64,000 nucleotides of DNA from Dyadobacter sp. CY347 (lineage in GTDB: Bacteria > Bacteroidota > Bacteroidia > Cytophagales > Spirosomataceae): assembly GCF_021502655.1 (NCBI RefSeq), contig NZ_JAKFFT010000001.1, positions 1 to 64,000 on the forward strand. Direction: 5' to 3'. Positions within the stretch are counted from its first letter, which is position 1; each line of letters begins with the position of its first letter. Below, piece by piece: positions 24,092-33,105 of the stretch. The position numbers and the translations under genes were made by a program. The notes under the pieces are model-generated. The model was not told the DNA's origin. It saw nothing but the letters and a program-made list of their open reading frames with translations, and searched no databases.

Positions 24092-26619
24092 GCCAGGGCC
24101 CTTTCTTCAACCTGTTCAACCACGATAGCAGCGCTTTTTACGACCTGCTGCATTTCTGTTATCGAAATTTGAGACGGATCCTCGCTTAAAGCGATTTCAA
24201 AATGACGGAATTTTGCCGAGAGCTCACGGGCGCCAATTTGTCCCGTACGGCCTGCCAGGCGGTGCATTAGTTCCTGCGCTTTGTCAAATTCGCTGTTCTG
24301 GATGTACAGATCCAGATCGCTTACATCCTTTCTGGAATCCTTTACAAATTGTTCCAAAATCTCCCTGAGCAAGCTTTCGTCACCAAAAGTCATTTCATTT
24401 AACGAAGTAAAATCAAGTGCTGTTTCAGGATTTGAGATTGCGATTTGTTCCGGAACCTCGGCGATCGGAGAGGATGCTTCCAGCAATTCCAGCAGTTCGT
24501 TGGAATGGAATGGCTTCATTAAATAACCGTCAAAACCCATCCCTAGCAAGCCTTTTCGCTCTTCGGGAAGCGCCTGTGCCGTCAAAACGAAGAATTTGGT
24601 GCTATCGGAGGCAGATTGCCGGAGGCGCTTGCAAAGCTCCGCGCCGTTCATGCCGGGCATGCGCATATCCGTAAGTACAAACCTTACCTGCGGGTCCCAT
24701 GGTCTGCTTAAAACCTCTTCTGCGGAAGAAAAACATGTATGCGGAATGCCGTTCATTTCCAAAACGGACGAACACCATTTAAGTATGAAAGCATCGTCAT
24801 CGACGAGCCACACTTTTCCGACCACATTATAATTCCTGTCGTGTGTTTCTTCCGGCACTATTTCCAGTGTTTCAGCTTTTTTCATACGGGTGGTTACAAA
24901 AAAAGTCGTGCCCTTCCCGAGCGTGCTTTTCACTTTAATCTTTCCTGACATGCCTTCTACCAATGCCTTTACAATGCTAAGGCCCAAGCCCGTGCCACCA
25001 TATTTACGAGATATGGAAGGATCGGCCTGCTCAAATTGGTTGAAGACCCGCTGAACCTGTTCGGGTGATAAGCCAATGCCCGTATCTAAGATTTGAAACT
25101 CAATTTCAAGATCGCTGTCACTCTCAAAACCCGTAACCTGCAAGATTACTTCGCCTGTTTCGGTAAACTTGATAGCATTAGTAAGCAGGTTATAAAGGAT
25201 CTGGCGCAACCGGAACGGGTCACCATTCAGGTATAGTTTGGGGGAAAGCGCATTTTCCAGTTTTAGGGCAAGTCCTTTTGAAGCCGCCGTTGGCCGCAGC
25301 ATTTGAACCACTTCGTTAAGCAATGGGGTGATGGCGAAAGTCCTTTCTTCAAATGTAAAGCGATCGGAGATAATGCGGCTGTAATCCAGGACTTCATTAA
25401 CAAGATGCAGCAAGTGTTCTGAGGCGGAATGCAGCGTTTCAAGATCCTGCCGCTTGGGTTTCTCGTCCTTTTTTAATGCTTCGGTATAGCCAATAATGGA
25501 TTGCAGCGGCGTACGGATCTCGTGGCTCATATTGGACAGGAACCGCTGCTTGGCCATGCTGTGATATTCGGCCTCCTCTTTGGCTTCTTCTAGCTGGCTG
25601 CGATAGGCGTTGCTTTTGGTAATGTCCGTAAAAATGAGATACGAAAGCATGGCAGTCAGGAAAAAGAACCCTAGCATGATATATTCCAATGTATTAATGC
25701 TGCCAGTTACGATATTTTTCGATCTCGAACCTTCCAGATTGGATTCTTTCAGCACTTCGGCTTCCACTTCCTGCATGACGTCTAGCAACTGCTGTACGAG
25801 TGAATTGCCAGCCGTAGCAAGTTCCTGTTCCCTGTCCACAAAGCTGGTGGTCCTGATCTTCTGTGATTTTTCAATGGCGTGCACTGCTTCACCCACTTTC
25901 TCAATGGTGCTATCTTCCTGGGCAACGGTGATGGTATCGACCTGAACATTCACTTCCTGTTTCTGGACCACTTTTGCAGGTGGCGGAGGAATGTTTTTCT
26001 TTGCTTTTTTCGAACCGCCAAAAACGCGGTTGAAAAATCCTTTTTTCTCGCTTGCTTGCTGTATAGAGTCTGGTAATTCGGTGTAAACGGTTGTTGTAGT
26101 AGTTCTTTTTTCTGTTTTTACAACCGTGCTGTCCGGTTTCAATTTGGTGGTGATCAGCCCTGAAATGGATTTAACTTCTTCTTCCAGGTCTTTGTTATTA
26201 ACCAGCTTGGAGCGCACTTTGACATACTTCCCAAAAATTTTCTCCCGCTCGTTCAGCAGGCTTTTCATGGAATCAATGCGAATGATCTGAAGGTGGTCGT
26301 CGAGGCTCATATTGCTCAGCGAATCCAGCGTCGCAATGAGCTCTTTGGATTGTGCTAAGACCTGCTCGTTCTTTTCCTCACCTTTTAATGTGCGTGTGTT
26401 TTGTAAATGGCTGAGCTGGATAATGTTTTTGAATACCTTATTGACCAACCTAAGCTTGTCGTTTGGCGTGGACATTACTTCCAGCTTGATCAGCATATCT
26501 TCAAAAGCTTCCTTACTGATGATCCACGACGTGCCTAATGCCAGCGACGCCAAAAGGAACCCAAGCAAAACTTTGCCTTTGACTGATTTCAGGAAAAAAA
26601 GGTCACGTAGAGCGGACAT
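24079..26619 (-). CDS. Hybrid sensor histidine kinase with receiver and HPt domains
   Basis: 846 aa. TM helix 1 at about 17-35, a roughly 270-residue periplasmic region with a lysine/proline stretch (KKAKKNIPPPPAK, 204-216), and TM helix 2 at about 311-331. Then HisKA with H366 in SNMSHEIRTP, HATPase with N481 (LLTNAIKFTE) and the GGTGLGLSIV G-box, a receiver at about 602-715 with D651, and a C-terminal HPt with H786 in LMHRLAGRTG. All phosphorelay residues are present, so H-D-H transfer to the convergent NtrC-type regulator (D56) is plausible. The signal sensed is unknown. Its 3' end overlaps that of the regulator gene by 13 bp. Confidence 0.95.
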   Translation of the reverse strand: MSALRDLFFLKSVKGKVLLGFLLASLALGTSWIISKEAFEDMLIKLEVMSTPNDKLRLVNKVFKNIIQLSHLQNTRTLKGEEKNEQVLAQSKELIATLDSLSNMSLDDHLQIIRIDSMKSLLNEREKIFGKYVKVRSKLVNNKDLEEEVKSISGLITTKLKPDSTVVKTEKRTTTTTVYTELPDSIQQASEKKGFFNRVFGGSKKAKKNIPPPPAKVVQKQEVNVQVDTITVAQEDSTIEKVGEAVHAIEKSQKIRTTSFVDREQELATAGNSLVQQLLDVMQEVEAEVLKESNLEGSRSKNIVTGSINTLEYIMLGFFFLTAMLSYLIFTDITKSNAYRSQLEEAKEEAEYHSMAKQRFLSNMSHEIRTPLQSIIGYTEALKKDEKPKRQDLETLHSASEHLLHLVNEVLDYSRIISDRFTFEERTFAITPLLNEVVQMLRPTAASKGLALKLENALSPKLYLNGDPFRLRQILYNLLTNAIKFTETGEVILQVTGFESDSDLEIEFQILDTGIGLSPEQVQRVFNQFEQADPSISRKYGGTGLGLSIVKALVEGMSGKIKVKSTLGKGTTFFVTTRMKKAETLEIVPEETHDRNYNVVGKVWLVDDDAFILKWCSSVLEMNGIPHTCFSSAEEVLSRPWDPQVRFVLTDMRMPGMNGAELCKRLRQSASDSTKFFVLTAQALPEERKGLLGMGFDGYLMKPFHSNELLELLEASSPIAEVPEQIAISNPETALDFTSLNEMTFGDESLLREILEQFVKDSRKDVSDLDLYIQNSEFDKAQELMHRLAGRTGQIGARELSAKFRHFEIALSEDPSQISITEMQQVVKSAAIVVEQVEERALAYSI

Positions 26620-26715
26620 ATAGGAATGTAGTATGCATGTCTTTAACGAATTTTCAATCGCAAAAGGTGCAATTCAGCTGCATCTGTCTGATTTAGAATG
26701 TGAATATAACTAAAA

Positions 26716-26745
26716 AAAGGCTGTCCACATATTTGGACAGCCTTT
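26716..26745 (-). terminator. Terminator of the cytochrome c dehydrogenase operon
   Basis: A perfect 12-bp stem AAAGGCTGTCCA / TGGACAGCCTTT (minus-strand reading the same) is followed on the minus strand by TTTTAGTT. It lies 48 bp beyond the stop at 26793. Confidence 0.88.
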
Positions 26746-26792
26746 CCAATCGTATTTCAAAAAGCACTTTGCAGCTGCAAAATGCAGGTTAG

Positions 26793-28727
26793 TTATTTAG
26801 CAAGGGAGTTGATCCAGGAAGCGATTTTCATGGCATCAGACTTCGAAACTTGTGGCATAGGAGGCATTGGCGTTGCATAATCCGGCCAGTTTTCAGGTTT
26901 TGGATGATAGATCAGATCAACGATCTTCTCATTGCTGTATTTGCGTTTGGCAACATCCAGGTAAGATGGGCCAACCACCTTCTTGTCAGCAGCGTGGCAA
27001 GCCAGACAAGTATTTTTTTCCAAAAGCGGTTTTACTTCTGCAAACGTAGGCACTTTCATGGCTGCGCCTTTGCCGGTAGTTGCTTTGCCTTTTCCATCCG
27101 GAGAAACGTGCTCTTTTTCAGGCGCAGCAACCGAAGCAGCCGCTTTTCCTGATCTGGTCGTTTTCAGGTCAGAAACTTTCAATTTCTCGCCATCAGGAAT
27201 GTTGTTCAATGTATAGTAAGCATCCGTATGAACAAGCGACCAGCTGTTTGTTGCAGCACGAACGCCTTCCAGCTGGATTTTATGCACATAATACTGACGC
27301 ATTCCATCCAATACAATCCTCACTTTTTTAGCATCGTCAGAAACTTTTACTCCCACCACTTTCACTTCCTTCGTATCGATCGGAGGACTGCCGTAAACTG
27401 GATAATGTTTGTACAAATAGCTGCTGACATTGTAAGAATCAAGATCTTCCGCAGATTTGCGATCAACGGGCATTGTGAATTCAATTTCAAAACCGTCCGG
27501 CTGCGCCTTCACAGTGTACATTTCAAATGGCATTTTACCATTCCATACCAAACGCTGCAAACCCTGGTTAGCATCTCCGGCCGAACCCCATCCGCGGTTT
27601 GTTTCACCTACGAACATGGAACCGTCTTTATCAAAAGCCATACGCAAAACTCCCGACTGGAAACCGCTGCGGAAACCAATGCTCGCACCCTGGTATTCGC
27701 CTTTTACTTTTTCCAAAACAATACGCATAATGTTGCTTTGTCCCTGGTCGCCCACGAAAACCTGTCCCGTAAATGGTCCGAAATTGCCTTTCGTATTATC
27801 CAAAATCAGCTCCGAAGTAGAAACTCCGTGCACACCATAAGGAAGCCAAACAGCCGGAAGCTGCACCATATCGTATTTTTCTTTGAATTGATAAAGGAAT
27901 TGCGGCGTTTCGTTGCCGGTGTTTTCCGGTTTGATTGCGCGTCCTTTGTCGTCTTTGTGCTGGCGGTTGTCGCGCTCAGCGAAGAATTGCTTTTCTGTAA
28001 GTTTCACCGGTGTGCCCGCAGCCCATTTCAAACCGGCCGGGTGGCCCATGAAGCCTCCTTTTTTAACCTGGAAAATCCCGCCTGTTCCCATCCAGTCGCC
28101 CTGGTTGTCCGTATAAAACAGCTCACCGTCCAGCATGCTGATTCCCGCAGGGGAGCGCACGCCTGTTGCGTATGGTTCGTATTTGCCATCGTTTGTAATA
28201 TGGAAAATCCAGCCACGACCAGGAACACGGCTTTCGCCTCTCCACCATTCTTCGTCACCAAATGCCACGTTACCGCTCACAAAAAAGCTTCCATCCGGTG
28301 CCAGTTTTGGCCCGAAAGAATATTCATGATAATGTCCGGACAATGGCCATGCGTAAACCGTTTCGTAAACATCCGCTTTGCCATCGCCGTTTTTGTCAAC
28401 CAGCTTGGTAAGCTCGCCGCGTTGTGCGCAATACAATGCACCTTCTTTGTAAGCAAGGCCAAGGATTTCATGCAAACCTGTTGCGAATTTTCTGAAATAA
28501 GGTGTCCGGCTGGTAGGGTTATCCACGATCCAGACTTCACCACGGCGTGTGGAAATGGCCAGCGAGCCATTCGGCATGGTGGTTAGTCCGCCTACTTCAA
28601 GGATAATCCCTTCGGGAATGGGCGGGGTAATAATTTTGTAAAAGTCTTCTTCTTTCGGTGATTCCTGCGCTTTCAGCATGGAAATCGTTGCGAGAAGAAC
28701 AAACGCTATTTGAGCAATTTTTTTCAT
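26793..28727 (-). CDS. Secreted beta-propeller dehydrogenase fused to cytochrome c
   Basis: 644 aa. Signal peptide to about residue 20 (SMLKAQ). A large beta-propeller region (about 35-400) has repeated GLAYKEGALYC-, VRSPAGISML- and FVGETNRGWG-type blades, resembling glucose/sorbosone or PQQ-dependent dehydrogenases and the membrane-bound dehydrogenase domains of Bacteroidota/Planctomycetes. The C-terminal 75 residues are a cytochrome c domain with CLACH (C574, C577, H578) and a methionine-rich ATPMPPMPQ segment that likely provides the distal ligand. It follows the DUF1080-PA14 gene by 29 bp, so a joint role in oxidising and cleaving sugars is likely. The substrate is not known. Confidence 0.87.
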   Translation of the reverse strand: MKKIAQIAFVLLATISMLKAQESPKEEDFYKIITPPIPEGIILEVGGLTTMPNGSLAISTRRGEVWIVDNPTSRTPYFRKFATGLHEILGLAYKEGALYCAQRGELTKLVDKNGDGKADVYETVYAWPLSGHYHEYSFGPKLAPDGSFFVSGNVAFGDEEWWRGESRVPGRGWIFHITNDGKYEPYATGVRSPAGISMLDGELFYTDNQGDWMGTGGIFQVKKGGFMGHPAGLKWAAGTPVKLTEKQFFAERDNRQHKDDKGRAIKPENTGNETPQFLYQFKEKYDMVQLPAVWLPYGVHGVSTSELILDNTKGNFGPFTGQVFVGDQGQSNIMRIVLEKVKGEYQGASIGFRSGFQSGVLRMAFDKDGSMFVGETNRGWGSAGDANQGLQRLVWNGKMPFEMYTVKAQPDGFEIEFTMPVDRKSAEDLDSYNVSSYLYKHYPVYGSPPIDTKEVKVVGVKVSDDAKKVRIVLDGMRQYYVHKIQLEGVRAATNSWSLVHTDAYYTLNNIPDGEKLKVSDLKTTRSGKAAASVAAPEKEHVSPDGKGKATTGKGAAMKVPTFAEVKPLLEKNTCLACHAADKKVVGPSYLDVAKRKYSNEKIVDLIYHPKPENWPDYATPMPPMPQVSKSDAMKIASWINSLAK

Positions 28728-28756
28728 TATATATGAATGTCTATAAGGATTTTGAA

Positions 28757-30601
28757 TCAGAACAGGATCGAATATTTCACTTCACCATTTGTAACCGGCA
28801 CCAATAATTCCTGCGAGCCGTCAGCGCTTCTGATCTCAGGTTTAACACTTTTATCAGCCAATTGAATGTAGTACGACTTGTTGTCAACGGCATAAAGTCC
28901 ATCCGCCACTTTTTCAATGTTCGCTCCGTCAGCCAGTCTGGCAACGAGGTCTTTTGAAGGATTGTTTACCTTAATAATTCTCTCGAAATATTGGTTATTC
29001 ACTACGGAAATGTAATCTGTTACGGCTGAACCAAATGCCTGATACTGGAAAGTAGGAACGTCCTGGTCGTCCAGAACATAGCCTTTTGGACGGTAACCGC
29101 TGCCGGTTGTGTCTGCCTGCCATTTTCCTTTTGCTGATTTGCCAAGGACCATATCATTGCCCAAAAGCGTCACACTTCCTCTCGGACGGGAAGATCCGTC
29201 GCCGCGGTCGTGCCACATAGGCGTTGCATCCAGGAACTCGCCGCGCCAAACCTGCAAAACTGCACCTTTGTCCAAATCATATGTGTAATGGAGATTGGTA
29301 GGGCTTCCTACCGAAACTGCGTGCACCACACGCTGTCTTTTCTCTTTGCCTTTTTTGAAATCCATAAAACTCCGGGTAACATTGTTTGTTCCCGCAGAGA
29401 TCAGGATCGGATCATTCACGCCGCCGGCCATAGCAGAGCTTTTGGTATGATAAGCAATTTCCCTGAAACCAGGTCCGCTTACCCAAAGTCCAAGCACAGG
29501 GCGCATCCAGCCATCTTTTTTATTGTTGAATATTTCAATGGTATGGTCACCCGCTTTCAGGTTTACTTTTCCTTCACGGAATTCATTGTTGGATTTCCAT
29601 TGGGCATCGATGACATATTTTCCGTCGATTTTCAAGTAAGAATTTCCCGAAGCCTGCAATTTGAAATTGTAATCACCATCCGTAGCAGCATTGTAGCGTC
29701 CTGTATATACGTAAGAGTAATTATTATTCTCCTTTAAAATCTCCCAGCTCAATGCTTCGGATTTACCCGTCTCAGCAGGTGTCATTTTTGAAAGATCTTC
29801 TGTTTCCGACAAAGCCCCATAGTAAGTTTTATAGCTTAGCTCCGATAATGTTCCCGGCTTTTTATCAAAATTATTGATCACAATGTTTTTGATCGCCAAT
29901 GATCCGTGATCACCCTGGATGCGGATCGGGCCCATGGCCACATCTTCGCCGGTCAGTGAACCGCGGGTAGGGCCGCTAACTTCCACATTTTCATGGATCG
30001 TAACGCCATTTAACACGATAGAAAGAAATACGGCATTGGAAGTTTTCTTTCCGTTTGCGTCAAAACGTGGCGCTTGGTAAGAAATCTTGATATTTTGCCA
30101 TAATCCCGGTGCTTTTGCCACATTAAAGCGCGGCGCATAGCCTTCGTAGCCTTTTTCGCCTTCGGGTTTTGAATCATTCCAACGCTCGTAAATTCCGCCA
30201 TTATCATTGTATTTGGCAGTTTTTTTACCCCAGCTGTCAAAAAGTTGCACTTCATAGTTGCCTTGCAGGTAGATTCCGGAATTGGATCCTTTGGTCAGCA
30301 TAAAATCAAGCTCAATGTCCAGATCTCCGTGTTTGAAATTAGAGATCAGTTCATATTGGTTGCCGTATTTTCCTTTTTCGTGTGTACAGGCCAGCACACC
30401 TTTTCCGCGCGTCGTGGTCAGTACATTTTCTTTGGAAATATCGGCTGCTGCATTACCGACGATCTTCCAGTTGTCGGATTTGGTAGTGAACGCACTCAGG
30501 TCGTTTAAGGGGATAGGCTGTTGTGCATAAGCGGATTGCATAGCAAATGCAGCAATCCCACCTGCAAAAAGTTGGAAAAGAGAACGGTTAATTTTAAACA
30601 T
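28757..30601 (-). CDS. DUF1080 (3-keto-disaccharide hydrolase family) protein with PA14-like domain
   Basis: 614 aa, exported (signal to AYAQ, residue 26). Residues about 28-250 are a DUF1080/PF06439 jelly-roll with GNYEVQLFDSWG, GGIYERWNDSKP and IRIQGDHGSLAIKNI. Residues about 260-385 look like a PA14/CBM-type sandwich (YVYTGRYNAATDGDYNFKLQASGNSYLKIDG). The remaining part is of unknown fold. DUF1080 enzymes are associated with hydrolysis of 3-keto-glycosides. First gene of a two-gene unit with the dehydrogenase; it is divergent from a second, shorter DUF1080 gene across 191 bp. Confidence 0.87.
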   Translation of the reverse strand: MFKINRSLFQLFAGGIAAFAMQSAYAQQPIPLNDLSAFTTKSDNWKIVGNAAADISKENVLTTTRGKGVLACTHEKGKYGNQYELISNFKHGDLDIELDFMLTKGSNSGIYLQGNYEVQLFDSWGKKTAKYNDNGGIYERWNDSKPEGEKGYEGYAPRFNVAKAPGLWQNIKISYQAPRFDANGKKTSNAVFLSIVLNGVTIHENVEVSGPTRGSLTGEDVAMGPIRIQGDHGSLAIKNIVINNFDKKPGTLSELSYKTYYGALSETEDLSKMTPAETGKSEALSWEILKENNNYSYVYTGRYNAATDGDYNFKLQASGNSYLKIDGKYVIDAQWKSNNEFREGKVNLKAGDHTIEIFNNKKDGWMRPVLGLWVSGPGFREIAYHTKSSAMAGGVNDPILISAGTNNVTRSFMDFKKGKEKRQRVVHAVSVGSPTNLHYTYDLDKGAVLQVWRGEFLDATPMWHDRGDGSSRPRGSVTLLGNDMVLGKSAKGKWQADTTGSGYRPKGYVLDDQDVPTFQYQAFGSAVTDYISVVNNQYFERIIKVNNPSKDLVARLADGANIEKVADGLYAVDNKSYYIQLADKSVKPEIRSADGSQELLVPVTNGEVKYSILF

Positions 30602-30792
30602 ACTTGAAGTAAGCTTGTATCGGTTTATTTAAAATGCTGTCCGGCCATCGGCCGACGCGGGTGCAAATTACGTGATAAGAATCCAAAATATTACATTTAA
30701 TTAGGTGAGAACCGCGTTTGTTAATGCTTTTTACCTAATGTTGTGTTTTGATATTATTTCAATAGTTATTAGACTAAAAGTTAAGTTTTAAA

Positions 30793-31557
30793 ATGAAAAA
30801 ACTAATCCTGACCGCGTTCAGCCTTGCAACGGCATTTGCTGCACATGCCCAGCTGCAACCTGCTAAGCAAACGCCCGAATCGAGTGAACTTTGGAGCCCG
30901 GTTCCCCGCGTAGTAACGCCTGGTAAACCGTCAACGGCTGTTTCCGGTTTTACCGCGCCTTCTGATGCAATCGTATTATTTGATGGAAAAAATCTGGATG
31001 CATGGGTTTCTGGCAAAGATGGCAAAGCGGCTGCTCCCTGGACTGTTGGTGACGGTGCAATGACTGTTGCTCCTAAATCAGGGGACATTCAAACAAAACA
31101 AACATTCGGAGATTACCAGCTGCACATTGAATGGCGTACACCTGCGAAAGTGGAAGGAAACAGCCAGGGTCGTGGTAACAGCGGTATTTTTATGCAAGGC
31201 ATTTACGAATTGCAGGTTTTGGACAGCTATAACAACCCAACTTACTCCAACGGACAGGCCGGATCTATCTATAAGCAAACCATGCCACTTGTGAATGCAA
31301 CTGTTGGACCGGGTGAATGGCAGGTTTATGACGTTGTTTACACAGCGCCGCATTTCAATAAGGACGGTCAGATGACGATCCCTCCATACATTACGGTGAT
31401 CCACAATGGTGTTTTGGTTCAAAACCACACCATGATCCAGGGAACAACTCCTTACGTAGGTCAGCCAACGATTGAGCCACACGGAAAAGGGCCGATCAAA
31501 TTGCAGGACCACAACAATACAACGAGCTTCCGCAACATCTGGATCCGCGAGCTGTAA
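30793..31557 (+). CDS. DUF1080 (3-keto-disaccharide hydrolase family) protein
   Basis: 254 aa, signal peptide ending AAHAQ (residue 20). A single DUF1080 jelly-roll: IVLFDGKNLDAWVSGKDG, FGDYQLHIEWRTP, GNSGIFMQGIYELQVLDSY, YKQTMPLVNATVGPGEWQ and IKLQDHNNTTSFRNIWIREL. The conserved GNSGI-F segment and the terminal FRNIWIREL are textbook for the family. It is divergent from the longer DUF1080-PA14 gene and likely shares regulation with it. Followed by its own terminator. Confidence 0.92.
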   Translation: MKKLILTAFSLATAFAAHAQLQPAKQTPESSELWSPVPRVVTPGKPSTAVSGFTAPSDAIVLFDGKNLDAWVSGKDGKAAAPWTVGDGAMTVAPKSGDIQTKQTFGDYQLHIEWRTPAKVEGNSQGRGNSGIFMQGIYELQVLDSYNNPTYSNGQAGSIYKQTMPLVNATVGPGEWQVYDVVYTAPHFNKDGQMTIPPYITVIHNGVLVQNHTMIQGTTPYVGQPTIEPHGKGPIKLQDHNNTTSFRNIWIREL

Positions 31558-31588
31558 GAGTTTAGTAGGAATTCAGGTACAATATTTT

Positions 31589-31628
31589 AATGGCTTAAAT
31601 GGTTTAACAGACTGTTTAAGCCATTTTT
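31589..31628 (+). terminator. Intrinsic terminator after the DUF1080 gene
   Basis: An AATGGCTTAAA / TTTAAGCCATT stem with a loop of about 15 nt (which can fold further) is followed by TTT. Confidence 0.8.
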
Positions 31629-31682
31629 ATTTGTCTGTTATCCTTTATATTAGTTTATCATTGGCGTTAAGAATTCATTGTC

Positions 31683-32249
31683 ATGCAGGAGATTGAGCCT
31701 TATTACAATTGGGAAAAACATTATATAGCCAGCCATGACGAAAAATCGCCGTTCCATGGCCGGACTTACAATCTGGATTATTACGAAAATGCGATCTACG
31801 GTTACTATATACATCCGTTGTGGGACGAAATCGGTTCCGAAACGCTGTATGTGAAGATTCTTTTTGCTGATTATATGAAGCATTATGCAGTGATCGAAAT
31901 GTTTGGTGAATGGAATGATGCGCTGCATAACGACATTATGTTTTTTAAAAGACAAGTCGTAGACCCGCTTGTCGATCAGGGCATTAACCAATTTATTTTA
32001 ATGGGTGAGAATGTCCTGGATTTTCATGGAAGTGAGGATGATTACTACGCCGAATGGTTTGACGACATTGAAGACGGCTGGATTGCCGCGGTCAATTTCA
32101 GGGAACATGTAGAGGAGCAATGGAAGAAGTTCAAGCTCGATTACTATATCAACTTTGGAGGAACATTGCAGCTCAACAACTGGCGCACCATGCAGCCTGA
32201 GCCGTTTTACGAGCTAATTAAAAAATTGATGGTTAGAAGGTTAGAGTAG
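31683..32249 (+). CDS. Unknown aromatic- and acid-rich cytoplasmic protein
   Basis: 188 aa, not recognised. It is unusually rich in Tyr, Trp, Phe and Asp/Glu (for example NWEKHYIASHDE, DDYYAEWFDDIEDGWIAA) and lacks signal or membrane segments. The alternating alpha/beta pattern suggests a compact fold. The ATG at 31683 follows a short leader; a clear terminator of the previous gene precedes it, so it has its own promoter. I think similar proteins occur in related Cytophagales, but I cannot name the family. Confidence 0.65.
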   Translation: MQEIEPYYNWEKHYIASHDEKSPFHGRTYNLDYYENAIYGYYIHPLWDEIGSETLYVKILFADYMKHYAVIEMFGEWNDALHNDIMFFKRQVVDPLVDQGINQFILMGENVLDFHGSEDDYYAEWFDDIEDGWIAAVNFREHVEEQWKKFKLDYYINFGGTLQLNNWRTMQPEPFYELIKKLMVRRLE

Positions 32250-32342
32250 CACAAAGCTGTGTAGTTCCTTGCAACGTTGCCAACTCCTTTGTAGCTTTCG
32301 AAATCAACTGTTACATATTTTTCACCTTAAATTTCTTTCCCA

Positions 32343-33035
32343 ATGGCCGAAAACGAAAAACCCACACCCGAAGAGGTGACAGAATCGCTTCAAAAGAAAG
32401 TTGAAGAGCTGAAAGAGCAAGCTGCTGAGGAAAAGGAGGAGATCGTGGATCAGGCAGAGGAAATAAATGAGGACGCAGAGTTGTTCGAGACAGACAAAGC
32501 GGATGAACTGGAAACAATAGCAGAAGAGGAAATACAGGAAGCAGGTGTGGCAGCAGATGGGATCAAGTCAGAGGTTTACGAAACGCTTGACGACCTGAAA
32601 TCAGCCGGTGAATCCAAACTGGATAAGACCAAAGACGAAGCACTGGAACTGGAAGCTGAGGCGGAAGACAAATTTGAAGAGGTAAAATCAGTTGCAGCGG
32701 ATAAAGTAGATGATTTTAAAGAGGGCGCGGCCGATAAAACCGAAGAGGCAAAAGAGATTGTAGCCACCATCAAAGAAGCGGCTACTGACAAGTATGAAGA
32801 CATTAAGGACGCCGCCGCCGACAAATATGAAGATATCAGGGAAGATCTGAACGAAGCATTTGAAGAAACAAAAGCCATTGCCGCCGAAAAACTGGCCGAA
32901 GCACAACTTAAAGCGGAAGAACTCAGGGTGAAAGCCGCCGAGGAGATCCGGGAAGCAAAAGAAGCTGCTTCCGAAAAATATGTTGAAACCAAAACAAAAG
33001 CCAAAGGTTTCTGGGCTAGATTGTTTGGTAAATAA
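32343..33035 (+). CDS. LEA/apolipoprotein-like charged helical repeat protein
   Basis: 230 aa, almost entirely Glu, Lys, Ala, Asp: a predicted continuous amphipathic helix. Residues about 115-165 show 11-residue-type repeats (AADKVDDFKEG, AADKTEEAKE, AATDKYEDIKDA, AADKYEDIRED), as in group 3 LEA proteins. The C-terminus changes to the basic aromatic KGFWARLFGK, a possible membrane anchor. There is no signal peptide. LEA-type proteins are linked to desiccation and membrane protection; the role here is inferred from composition only. Followed by a hairpin and the phosphorylase-family gene. Confidence 0.75.
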   Translation: MAENEKPTPEEVTESLQKKVEELKEQAAEEKEEIVDQAEEINEDAELFETDKADELETIAEEEIQEAGVAADGIKSEVYETLDDLKSAGESKLDKTKDEALELEAEAEDKFEEVKSVAADKVDDFKEGAADKTEEAKEIVATIKEAATDKYEDIKDAAADKYEDIREDLNEAFEETKAIAAEKLAEAQLKAEELRVKAAEEIREAKEAASEKYVETKTKAKGFWARLFGK

Positions 33036-33056
33036 TCAGGAAAAAAATTGCTTTTA

Positions 33057-33086
33057 AAACCTGTCGGATTCAATGCTGACAGGTTT
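33057..33086 (+). terminator. Hairpin between LEA-like and phosphorylase-family genes
   Basis: A 9-bp stem AAACCTGTC / GACAGGTTT with a 12-nt loop that contains an ATG (33073) in frame with the downstream gene. There is no long T run, so termination may be weak. The hairpin argues against 33073 as the real start. Confidence 0.55.
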
Positions 33087-33105
33087 CACTAAAACCTGCC
33101 TTTTA

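Noticed and set aside
27228..28586. A 452-codon open frame on the plus strand, opposite the cytochrome c dehydrogenase
   Set aside because: It is exactly antisense to a clear gene, its translation is cysteine/histidine/phenylalanine-rich without domains, and it has no promoter or terminator of its own.
32576..33073. A 165-codon serine-rich frame on the minus strand under the LEA-like gene
   Set aside because: It is the complement of GAA/GCA-rich repeats; the serine and alanine runs follow from that composition.
33073..33105. An earlier ATG start for the phosphorylase-family gene
   Set aside because: The ATG is in the loop of a hairpin that follows the LEA-like gene, and the added residues (MLTGFTKTCLL) have no family counterpart.
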